Assembly (NCBI GenBank): GCA_029817715.1
Contig: JARUPY010000158.1
Span: forward strand, 1 to 64,000
Length of the DNA: 64,000 nt
DNA from: Melastoma dodecandrum
Lineage: Eukaryota > Streptophyta > Magnoliopsida > Myrtales > Melastomataceae
Reading direction: 5' to 3'
The first letter of the stretch is position 1. Each line of letters opens with the position of its first letter. Shown here piece after piece: positions 1 to 10,200 of the stretch. A program made the translations under genes and the position numbers. The notes under the pieces were generated by a model, which made no database searches, was not told the origin of the DNA, and saw only the letters and a list, made by a program, of their open reading frames with translations.

Positions 1-727
1 GGGTGTGTTTGGTGGTTTTAGGTTTTTGTGGTTTGGGTTTTGTTGATGTGTTTGGATTGTGTTTTGGTGTTTTTTTTTGGTGTGTGTGTTGTTTTTGTTT
101 TTGTTTGGTTTTGTTTTTTTTTTTTCTTTTTTTGGTTTGTGTTTTTGGTTGTGGGGTGGGAGTTTTTGTTTGTTTGGTTTTTTTATTTATTTGTTTTTTC
201 TTTGTTTGGTTTTTTGTTTTTTGTTTTTGTTTTTGTTTTTGTTTTTGTTTTTGTTTTTGTTTTTGTTTTTGTTTTTGTTTTTGTTTTTGTTTTTGTTTTT
301 GTTTTTGTTTTTGTTTTTGTTTTTGTTTTTGTTTTTGTTTTTGTTTTTGTTTTTGTTTTTGTTTTTGTGTTTTTTTTTTTATTGTGTTTCTGTTTTTCTT
401 TTTTTTTTTGGTTTTTTTTTTTTTTTTTTTTTTTTGTGTTATTGTTGTGTTTTTTTTTTGATTATTATTATTTATTGTTTTTGTCTTTTTTTTTCTTTGC
501 TTTTTATTTTTTTGGTATGTTTTGTTTTTGTTTGGTGTTGTTTTTTTTTTTTTTTTTGTTGTTATTTTTTTTTGTTATGTTGTTTTTTTTGTTTTTTTGG
601 TTTTTTATTTTGTTATTTTTTCCCTTTTTTTTTTTTGGTTTTTTGGTTTTTTTACATTATTTTTATTTTCTAATATTTTTTTGATTGTTTTGTTTATTTT
701 TTTTGTTTTTTTTTTTTTTTTCTTATG
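1..727. repeat. T/G-rich low-complexity tract
   Basis: The plus strand is almost only T and G with very few A or C, so frames across it give meaningless Phe/Val/Leu/Cys-rich translations. It ends abruptly at about 727, where sequence matching element 2 (from about 51531) begins. In element 2 the corresponding place holds the first coding part of the antisense gene and, further out, an LTR, so this tract stands where ordinary element sequence should be. It may be a real simple-repeat expansion or an assembly problem at the window edge. Confidence 0.85.
217..368. repeat. (TTTTTG)n hexanucleotide microsatellite
   Basis: About 25 nearly perfect head-to-tail TTTTTG units form the core of the T/G-rich tract. 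The flanks look like degenerate versions of the same unit. Confidence 0.95.
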
Positions 728-3514
728 TGAACTGCTTCTATTTCTCCAGAAGGCCCTATGTCCATTACTTTGGCAGATTTGAAGTTTTTGACCAGGAGCA
801 AGATTAATGGCCGCCCAGTGCGTCAATATGCCCAGGCAGGAGACATTAGTCGAAAGGGAGCCCTCCAGTATATGGAAGTAGTAAACAAACACTTGCAGAT
901 GGCCTCAGTGGGCAAGAAAAAGGGCGAGAAGCGAACGACCGCAGGGTTCGGCGCCCAGGAAGAGATCGAATTTCTCAGCACCTGGCTGAGCAAATTTGTC
1001 TATTGTTTCCCTGGGAAGAAGGTTGGCCACACGTCTCACGCAGTGGCGAACTTTTTGAGGGAGACTACTGAAGAAGTCGCCTGGGGTCCCTTCATCCTCG
1101 GTCTGCTATATCACGATCTGGAGAGGGCGACTTCTCAAATCAAGCCATTCCCAAAGCATCCAGCAGGAGGCATGCTTTGGTTGGTCCATCTATGGTCGGC
1201 CATGTGGATGCCAGGGTTGACTGGATTCAAGGTCCCCACGACGCCCCCTGAAGCCTTGTACTATGGGGAGAGCATCTTGAATCGATGCTGCCAGCGCAAA
1301 GACCAGTGGCTCCCGACTTCAGTTACTGGCCATATGAAGCATATAGCTGATTTCGCGAGAGCAGATCGACGCGACTGGGCGCCTCTCCCAGGTCACAAAA
1401 CAATTGCCCAAAAGGTCGACCCCCAGATCGCTCCAGGCTTTTGGAACGGGGCTCTCACCAGCAGGGATTTGCCAGTAGTTTTCGACAACTATCTGTCCTT
1501 TGAAGTCTATAACCCTCAGCTGTGCGCAAGACAGTTCGGGTTCATCCAGAGCGCGGCGGTCCCTCTTGTTGATGCCACTGGTGGCCTACTTGGAAGGGCG
1601 ATGAAGATCCCGTGCAAGTCGGGTGACGCCAAGGTCCTGGAGTTGCTTAGCAGAAAGGCGCAACTCCTCAGGATGGAGTTCCCATCCAGTTCCTCCTCTT
1701 GCTTCGTCACACAGTTCTTCACTGTGCCGTGGTCATCTATGTATGAGGAGCTGCGATCCTTGATGCACTTCCTCGAGGTCTCCGACGAACCTGATTTCTA
1801 TCCTGATGATGCTCAACTCAAAGCGAGAGGTAAGGACTTAGCTTTGTTTAAACAGCATGGAGTTCTTAATATTAGACCTAAGTTTTCTCTTCTTCTTTTC
1901 CTTTTAGGATCATTACTTCCTCGGGGCCCCGGCAAAGCGAAGCTCAAAGCCCCCCTTGCCCCTGGTCCCTCCAAGCCCAAGCCGATCGACAAGAGGAAGG
2001 CCAAAGTCGCAGGTCCCAAGCGAACGACTAGAGGCGACTCTTCTAAGGCCAACGTCGCCTCAAAACGCAAGGAGATCGAAGAGGAAGAGGAGGAAGACCC
2101 CGATGAGATGCCTCTATCAAAGAGGAGGAAACTGGTGAGGGTACCATCTCCAGTGGCGGCTCCCCTTCCCAAGTCGCCGACTACCGTAGCGGCGACTTCT
2201 TCTTCCAGGTCGCCAGCAGCGGTGGCCCCACTCAGATCACCAGTAGTGAGTTCATCATCTGCTGCGGCGCCTTTGACCTTAGCGACGGTCGATATCGCTC
2301 GAGGAGCGACTACAGAGCTATGACTCTACTGATTCTAATTCATCTTGAGCTTCTGTATCTAACCCGCACTATATTGCCTAGGGCGAAGCTTCAACCGGAG
2401 ATGGTGACCAACCTACTCCCCCTGTGTTCGAGACAGGTTCAACGGCTTCAATCGCCGAGGTGAGCTCGACTCCCTGCTAAGATATATTACTCTAGTTCAT
2501 ATATGAACTTTGGTTTTATTACACTCTATTCTAGGAAGAGCAGGCTCCTGAAGTCTTGTTACAAGAAGAAGGAACCGCTATGGTTTTACTCGATCCTTCA
2601 ACTTGGTCGACGCGAGAGGAGGCACCACCTCAGTCGATGCGAGATGAGGAAGAACAAGGCGTTCCTTCTTCTTCAGTCCACACTCCTGCACCACCAATGG
2701 TATGTGTTCTTCTTTCACACAAAGCATGGCGTTGTTATCGCGATTCTAACCGCGACACTTTACAGGCTCGTCCGAAGAGAGTGAAGACGACTGCTGGTCG
2801 CAAGAAGGCTCCTACTCCTTCCACTTCTTCGGGCGAAAGCTCTGAGGATTTACTACCTTCGGAGGTAAGTATTCGATTGCATGAAAGTGTCGACTTTTCA
2901 GGATATTGTGTCTTAGCAACATTTCATTTCTTATTCTGCAGGATCCTGCTGCAGCGACCTCGACTAGCGACCCATGGGTGAAGGTTCACGAGGATGTTGA
3001 AGAGTTGTGCCAGCTTCTGCATATCGATCCGTTAGAGATCGACTCATTTAAGAGGATGCAGAAGCTGGTTAAAAGAATCGAGGCTTCCCCTTGGGTCACG
3101 GATGAACTGTTGGGGGCCTGCAAGAGCTTTAAGTCGACGTACTGGACCCGTTGGAGGGATTATGACGCCGACTTGCTTATCTTGGAATCGACTGACTCGA
3201 AGATTCAGTTGATCAATCAAGCTCGAAAGCAGGCCTCTAAAGCTGCACAGGACGCCCGCCAGCGTTTGGTCGACGTGCGAGAGAAGCTGACCGAGGCAGA
3301 GAGGCAGATAGAGTTTTATACCAACCTCAAGAATGACCTGACTCGGCAGCTTGCGTCGATCAACACTCAGGAAATCGAGGAGCTGGAGGCCAGGGCTGGA
3401 AAAGATAGAGAAAAGGTCGCTGACCTCTATGCCCAGCGGAATAGGGTGAACGCGAAGCGCCGAGCTCGCGAGTCCCTTATCTTCGATTTCAAAAAGGCTG
3501 GCGGGTTAGATTAG
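728..3514 (+). CDS. Antisense PMD plus coiled-coil gene of element 1 (5' truncated, six exon segments)
   Basis: This gene runs opposite to gag-pol. The first exon segment (to 1829) encodes a plant mobile domain-like region with FLSTWLSKFVY, WGPFILGLLYHDL and LVHLWSAMWMPGL. The middle is basic, Ser/Pro/Ala-rich and likely disordered. The last exon (2942-3514) is a long coiled coil around residues such as KLTEAERQIEFYTNLKNDL. Introns inferred from splice sites and comparison with element 2 are 1830-1907, 2318-2381, 2460-2534, 2700-2765 and 2865-2941. The second has CT instead of GT at its donor. An open frame from 758 reads through intron 1, which is in phase. The true start lies in a missing upstream part; element 2 has its start at 51128. 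The stop at 3514 is 136 bp from the pol stop, tail to tail. PMD proteins of hosts (MAIN, MAIL1) act in silencing and gene expression; the role here is unknown. Confidence 0.75.
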
Positions 3515-3650
3515 ATGATTTGTAATTAGAACAACAATGTAATCACATTGCTTTCACTTTAATCGATTAAGCATGTCGTTTCTCAAGCTAATCTCTACGC
3601 ATAATTATTCTTCTGGAGAATATCACTTGGGCGAAGTTTAGCGCGACCCC

Positions 3651-6600
3651 TTAGGAGTTAAGCGCTTCCCAAATCAATGGAGTCCTTCGTTTTAGGATTC
3701 CACGGTGAGCTTCCCAAATGGTCTCGCGGTAGGATTTAAGATATTTACCATTGACCTTCAATGGATGTTTATCCCCTTCTCTGGTCATAAGTCGATACGT
3801 ATTAGATGAGTATGTCTCGCACACTTCATATGGACCCTCCCAATTAGGAGACCACTTACCCAGGACTTGGTCCTTCGATTTAAGAGGTAGGACCATCTTC
3901 CATACTAAGTCGCCCACTTTGAAGCGCTTATGGACAACCTTTTTATTATAGTGCCTAGCAATTCTTTGCTTATGTACCTCGAGTCGGTCTATTACGTCGA
4001 GTCGCTTCTTTTCCAATTCTTCTAAAGCGAGGTACATTGTCTCGTCTTGCAAGTCAGGATGAGCTACCCTGAGCGACTTGTATCGAATCTCAATAGGTAG
4101 GACAGCATCTTGCCCATATACCAGCGAAAAAGGGGCTTCTCCTGTGCTGTCTCTCTTGGTGACTCTTAGAGCCCACAAGGTGTCTTGTAATAGTTTGTGC
4201 CATTCTCTTGGATTTGCACCAACCATTTTCTGAATGTTATTCTTTATGAGCTTATTAGTAGCTTCAGCTTGTCCATTCGACTGGGGGTAATAAGGTGTCG
4301 AATTAGTGATTGAAAAGCTGAACTCAGCAGCGAATTCACGCACCTTCTCATTATTGAAAACGGTGCCATTGTCTACTACAATATTCTGGGGAATCCCAAA
4401 TCTATAAATGATGGAAGATCTGAGAAAATCGATCACCTCTTTGTGGTCAATTTTCTTATATACTTGAGCCTCGACCCACTTGGTAAAGTAGTCAGTAGCG
4501 ACTAGAATGTAGGCATCGCCTTTACTCGAGTGTGGGTGAATCTCCCCGATTATATCCAGGGCCCAAGTCCTAAATGGCCAAGGCTTAATGATTGAGATTA
4601 AGTCGGACGCTGGAGCTCTCGTCGCAGGACCATGCCTTTGGCACTCTTGACATCCTCTAGCCATTTCTATGCAATTTTTTAGCATTGATGGCCAGTAAAA
4701 TCCATGTCTTTTAATGACCCAAGACATCTTAATGCCTGATTGATGGGATCCACATAAACCTTGATGAGTTTCTAACATTATGGGAGTCGCCTCGTCTAAG
4801 TCGACACATCTTAGCAGTACTCCTTCATTGGTTTTCCTGTAGAGTACTCCATCTATGAGGGTATAAGACAAAGCCTGAGTATTAATTCTTTGGCTTGCCT
4901 TTTGAGCTGGGTCCGTCAGGAAGTCGATGATGGTCTTTCTCCAATCTTTATCGCTTACCAGTATGTCTAATGCGAACAAATCGCTTTGTGGGACTAAATG
5001 AGAAGCTATTTCGGGGACACAATCGTTTCTTCCTCTAGCCTTGTATCCCGAAGCTTTTTGGGCTAAGTCGTTAGCGATGGTGTTTTCCTCCCGGCCTACA
5101 AAGAGGAAAGTAATTGCTTCGAACCGCTCGACTAGCCTTCGAGCGACTTGATGATAGGGTGCGAGTTTCTCTTGACCTAGAGAGTCGCCATTCATCTGGT
5201 TAATAACCAGTTGAGAGTCTCCCATTACTCTGGCTTTCCTGGCTCCCAAGGCTAATAATTCCTTCAAGAGCGTGATCAACGCTTCATATTCAGTCGCATT
5301 GTTTGTATGAGTCGCCGACAAACGATATGCTAGGCGAACGTCCTTTCCTAGTGGCGAAAGTATGTGGAGGCCTATGCCTACGCCGGATTTCGCCGAAGAT
5401 CCATCAAACCAAGCTTGCCAGACATCCTCAAGGGATTCCTCTTGATCGATTGATGTAGATGGATCGTGGTTCACTAAGAAGTCGGCTAAGGCCTGCCCTT
5501 TCACCGACTGTTGAGGTTTGAAACGCAGATCGTATGCGGATAGGACCAAGCTCCATTTACTAATTCTTCTGGTCAATAGGGGACTTTCGAAAAAGTATTT
5601 TATGACTGGAGACTTGGCAATAACATGAACCTCTTGGGATCCGATATAATGTCTCAGCTTCTTAACAGCATAGAAGACTGATAGGCACAACTTCTCCTTA
5701 ATTGTATAGCGCTTTTCTGTAGAGGTGAGCTGCCTTGACAAGTAATAAACTGCTCTTTCTACCTTGTCGTCTGTCTCTTGGGCTAACATGGCTCCAATGA
5801 CTGCCTCAGTCGCCGCTACATAAAGTAGGTAAGGTTTGTCTATTCGAGGAGGAGCGAGCACAGGTGGTTTCATTAAATACTCCTTTAGTCCCTCGAATGC
5901 CCTTTGGTGTTCTTCTCTCCATACGAAATTCCCTTTTGCTTTTAGCAAAGTCGAGAAGATTTCTGTTCGACCGGCTATATTGCCAATGAATCGTCTAAGA
6001 TAATTGACCCGTCCCAAAAAAGCTTGCAATTGCTTCTTGTCACTCGGAAGGTTCAATTTTCGAATAGCGTTTACTTTGTTTTGGTCTACTTCTATACCGC
6101 GTCGATGAACTAAGAACCCTAGGAAATGTCCTGCTCTGACTCCGAAGGCACATTTGAGAGGGTTTAGTTTGAGCTGATGCTTTCTCATTTGAATGAAAGC
6201 ATTTCTAAGGTCATTAACATGTGACTTCTCATCTTGCGACTTGACCACTATATCGTCTATGTATACTTCGACTGTTTTGTTAATCGAGGCATCAAATATG
6301 GCGTTCATGGCTCGTTGGTAGGTTGCCCCAGCGTTTTTGAGTCCGAATGGCATGACTACCCATTCGAAAATGCCTAAGGGACACCTGAACGCAGTTTTAT
6401 GGATATCCTCCTCAGCTAGGAAGATTTGGTTATATCCTGAGAAACCATCCATGAAGGACATAATTTGGTGCCCTGCAGTCTTGTCGACTAAGTCGTCTGC
6501 GATAGGCATGGGGTACTCATCCTTTGGAGTGGCACGATTCAAGTCTCTGAAGTCGATGCAAACTCTAATCTTACCATTCTTCTTAATGACATGAACTATA

Positions 6601-7220
6601 CTGGATATCCATTCGGTGTACCTCGATGTCCTTATATATCCAGCTTTAAAGAGCTTCTTGACTTCCTCGAATACTGCTTGAGTGACTTCATGAGTCATTC
6701 TCCTCGGCGCCTGTTGGACTGGTTTAAATCCCGTTTTGATTGGTAACTTGTGTTCCACAAGTCGGCGATCTAGGCCAGGCATCTCAGTGTAATCCCAAGC
6801 GAAACAGTCTTTAAACTCTTCTAGAGTAGCTTTGATAGAATTGAAAAGTTCTTTATTCATTGAGGAACTGATGAAAACAATTCGAGGGCTTGATGCCTCG
6901 CCTAAATTGACGCCTACGAGTGAGTCACATGGCATCATCAGTGACTCACGACTCTGGACACCACCTAAATCGGTGTCAACGTTATTACATGACCTAGCTT
7001 CGAGATTGATGTTGCCTATTTGGCATCCTACTTTCCTAGACATCCTAACATGCTTCTGAAGTCGCTTTAGGATATCAGTGACTGCATGACCTTTCTCCTC
7101 ACTGTCCATACATCCCTTCGTGTAGGAGTCTATCGGGCTCCAACTCCGTCGCAGTGCTCTCTTGGCTCTTAGGCGCTTCTCCCTTGTTGCCGCTTGGGCT
7201 GTTGTTCGTCTCGCCTCCAT
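3651..7220 (-). CDS. Pol polyprotein of element 1 (RT, RNase H, archaeal-type RNase H, integrase)
   Basis: One open frame of 1189 codons. Reverse transcriptase spans about residues 190-370, with VCIDFRDLNRATPKDEYP and the YIDD catalytic motif near 320. The first RNase H is near 455-560. A second RNase H at about 600-725 has acidic residues in AWFDGSS, NATEYEAL and MGDSQLVINQM; this domain marks the Tat lineage. Integrase has an HHCC zinc finger near 827-860 and the D, D, E triad in WALDIIGE (about 888), VVDNGT (about 948) and NGQAEATN (about 985). No chromodomain is visible. The frame overlaps the end of gag-protease by 122 bp in another phase, so expression would need frameshifting or splicing. 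No stop interrupts it, unlike the copy in element 2. The first codons may not be the natural start. Confidence 0.93.
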   Translation of the reverse strand: MEARRTTAQAATREKRLRAKRALRRSWSPIDSYTKGCMDSEEKGHAVTDILKRLQKHVRMSRKVGCQIGNINLEARSCNNVDTDLGGVQSRESLMMPCDSLVGVNLGEASSPRIVFISSSMNKELFNSIKATLEEFKDCFAWDYTEMPGLDRRLVEHKLPIKTGFKPVQQAPRRMTHEVTQAVFEEVKKLFKAGYIRTSRYTEWISSIVHVIKKNGKIRVCIDFRDLNRATPKDEYPMPIADDLVDKTAGHQIMSFMDGFSGYNQIFLAEEDIHKTAFRCPLGIFEWVVMPFGLKNAGATYQRAMNAIFDASINKTVEVYIDDIVVKSQDEKSHVNDLRNAFIQMRKHQLKLNPLKCAFGVRAGHFLGFLVHRRGIEVDQNKVNAIRKLNLPSDKKQLQAFLGRVNYLRRFIGNIAGRTEIFSTLLKAKGNFVWREEHQRAFEGLKEYLMKPPVLAPPRIDKPYLLYVAATEAVIGAMLAQETDDKVERAVYYLSRQLTSTEKRYTIKEKLCLSVFYAVKKLRHYIGSQEVHVIAKSPVIKYFFESPLLTRRISKWSLVLSAYDLRFKPQQSVKGQALADFLVNHDPSTSIDQEESLEDVWQAWFDGSSAKSGVGIGLHILSPLGKDVRLAYRLSATHTNNATEYEALITLLKELLALGARKARVMGDSQLVINQMNGDSLGQEKLAPYHQVARRLVERFEAITFLFVGREENTIANDLAQKASGYKARGRNDCVPEIASHLVPQSDLFALDILVSDKDWRKTIIDFLTDPAQKASQRINTQALSYTLIDGVLYRKTNEGVLLRCVDLDEATPIMLETHQGLCGSHQSGIKMSWVIKRHGFYWPSMLKNCIEMARGCQECQRHGPATRAPASDLISIIKPWPFRTWALDIIGEIHPHSSKGDAYILVATDYFTKWVEAQVYKKIDHKEVIDFLRSSIIYRFGIPQNIVVDNGTVFNNEKVREFAAEFSFSITNSTPYYPQSNGQAEATNKLIKNNIQKMVGANPREWHKLLQDTLWALRVTKRDSTGEAPFSLVYGQDAVLPIEIRYKSLRVAHPDLQDETMYLALEELEKKRLDVIDRLEVHKQRIARHYNKKVVHKRFKVGDLVWKMVLPLKSKDQVLGKWSPNWEGPYEVCETYSSNTYRLMTREGDKHPLKVNGKYLKSYRETIWEAHRGILKRRTPLIWEALNS

Positions 7221-10200
7221 CCTTAGTCGTGACTACCTCCTGCATGACCTCGTCTATGTCCTTGTCTGTGAAGTCGGGCCCCCATCCTGTTGGCACAATC
7301 GGTCCTTCGTCAGGCTTGGGGTGAGAGGTGCCATAGCTTACGATGAAGTCGAACTTCCCAGAAGGTTCACCTAAGGGTCCGACTGTGGGGTCTCCCAGCT
7401 TGTAGCGCTGGTCCAGAGTAAGGTCCTTGATTGTCTTACACGTCTCTGCATGCAAAATACCCTTGTCACAACAGGAGTATTCATCAGCCTTAACGATTTC
7501 TATTTCGGAGTCAAGCCATAAGATTAACTCCCTATGCAAAGTAGATGGAATCGCGGCGGCCTTATGAAGCCAATCGCGTCCTAAAAGCGCATTAAATGAA
7601 GGGGCTATATCGATTACAAAGAAAGCAGTTTCCTGCTCGTGTCTCCCGACGCCTAGGCGCACGGAGCATATGCCCAGGCACTCGGATTTTCTCCCATTAA
7701 AGCCACTTACAGCTACGTCGGTTCGCACCAACTCGCTAGGCTTGTACCCAAGTAATCTAAACTTGGCAAGGGGAAGAACATTGACAGTGGCGCCATTGTC
7801 TATTAAGACTCGGCCCACTAAGACACCATCAAAGGTGGCTGAGATGTACAGCGAATGCATATGCTGTTTCATGCGATCCGATGGTTTCCTCAACCAGTGC
7901 AGAGGGAAGCCAGAAGGAAATGTAGTGACTTTAGAGCCGAGAGTTTTACCTTCCGGTGCCTCCGACTTGTTGTTGCAGGCGAACTCCGCAGGGAGGGTAA
8001 GAGCGTTACAGCTCACGAGGGGCCCTTGCTCTGCGTTGAAGTCGCAGGGCTTATCTCCTCGTAGAGGAGTGTAGTCGAAGCTCGAGCCTGGGTCTTCCGA
8101 GTAGTCAGTAGACTCGACCCGCTCGGGTTCTGCGACTTGTTTCCCTGTGGCGTGGTTCCCGCCAAAGGGTGGCATCACAGGGGTCATTCTTGGCTTCTTC
8201 TGGGCGTGACTTAAACGCCTTTCTTTTCTCTTTTGAGCCCTCACGGGAAGCTTAACCTTCCTTTCCGCCTTCTGCCATTGAGACGAAGGGTTAAGCGCTT
8301 TGACAAACCTTGGTTTCTTAGAACCAAAAGGAAGTCGACTTACCTCCACAAACCTTCCGTCAGCTTGGTCATATCCTACCTGTACAGGGTTATTTGCTGG
8401 CCTATTCGAAGAGAGCTTGTTAGGGTTCGAGTTACCTGAACCCTCAGGACGGACTGCCTTCACCAGCATCTCCCCTTTCGCGGATAAGTCGACGAGCCGC
8501 AAGATGTAGCTAACGCAGCATGCTGTGCAGAGCTGGGTGATGAGTATGCGGTTGTGAGCGATCAGCTTGCACTTTTGGCACAGCAGCTTTTCGTCCAGGA
8601 ATTGGGCAATGGGTGGCCCCCTCCGCAGTTCCTGAGGATCAACTGTCTGCGACGCGTAGCGGGGCCTGCGATTCACGGCCTGCTGCGGTTGGTCCGCTTC
8701 CTTATGCTCTTCTACCGGTCTAATCTCCTTGACAGGGGTAGTTCTAGTGTACCCCTGTTTGATGACCCTTTGGCCAGACGAGTCTATGAACTCCAGTCGC
8801 CGTGCCGGGCGTTCTGTTCCCCGGGCGACTGCCTCTCCATTCCCCTTGTGACCCTGGGGGCCTCCTCTTCCTCCTCGCAAGGCTAATCGGCGATCTGCGC
8901 TAGGAGGGCTTTTGAGGGTGTGAGAAGGTCCTCGGGGGGTGTTCAGCGACATTGCTGCTTCCTCGAACGGGGTCAAGTCGTACCACTCCTCCGTCTTGCT
9001 GTCCAGTAGGTACTTCTTGAACGTGTGGCACTGATCCGTAGTATGAGTGTCGTTCAAGTGCCAGTGGCATAGCCACTTCTCCCTTCCTTTGGGCAGAATG
9101 AAGACCCCACGCTCAGCCAGTCGCTTCATCAGGGCATTAGCCACCAAAGTCTCGCCGGTTGCTTGTAAGTCCTGCGAGGGTACAGCAGAGTCGTTAATAA
9201 CTTCTAAGAGATTAACCTCAGCATCAAATATGTCAAACGTATGAATGGCGACTTCATCCCCGAATGGATTATCATCCACCACGGCGACTTCGTCGACCGC
9301 GGGAAAACGGAGCTCTTTAGACTCTATTAAATCCTGGATGATATTTCTAAAGGACAAACAGTCCTTGGTAGCATGGGTGAAGGACCCATGCCACTTGCAG
9401 TAATTCCTATTCTTTTCCCTCTCTGTCTGAGGGACTCGATGGCCGGGCTTAAGCCTAATCCTTTTCCTTTGATAAAGCCAGTCGAATATAGCGTCGACTT
9501 TATCCGTGTCGAAAGAATATTTTCTTTCCTCGGCATTCTTTTGGGATGCCTTAGCTTTGGAATTCTTCTTAGTCAGGGGATCGCATATAGTCGACTCCCC
9601 CTTGACAAATTCCGCCACGTCGACTTCATAAGTGTCGACTTGGTAGGCTCGAGTCAGCTGGGCTTCCTCTGTAAGGAGCTGATAATACTCAGTAGCCCTC
9701 CTTGCTAAGTCATACAGGTCAGCAAAGCACTCGCCCTGCAGCTTTTTCCGGAACGGGATAGTCAACGCATTTAATGCGAGAAGTAATTGATCCTTCTCCG
9801 GTATGGGGGGTCTACACCGTAGTAGGGCCTTCCTAAGTTTCATTAGAAACTGCCCTGGGTGTTCTCCGTTAGCCTGCTTAAGGCGCATTACCTCAAACAT
9901 CGACATGGGGGTGTCCAGTCGAGCAAAGGTCTTAACGAACATAGACTGCATCTGAGTCCACGAGGCTACTGACCCTGGCGGCAAACTCGCATACCACGTA
10001 AAGGCATCTCCCGTTAACGAGTTAGGGAAGAGCTTCAGTTTCCAAAAGTCGTTCCCAGCCGCCTCACCAAGTTGGTGAGTGAAGCGAGCGACATGCTCGA
10101 GTGGGGTCATTTCATCTTCACCCGAAAAACGAGTAAAGTCGGGCACCTTATAACCTCTAGGTAGAGGGAAATCCCTGTCGACATATGCAGGATAGGGAGA

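Noticed and set aside
3..684. Three overlapping frames rich in Phe, Val, Leu and Cys at the window start
   Set aside because: They are translations of T/G simple sequence in all three phases and carry no protein signal.
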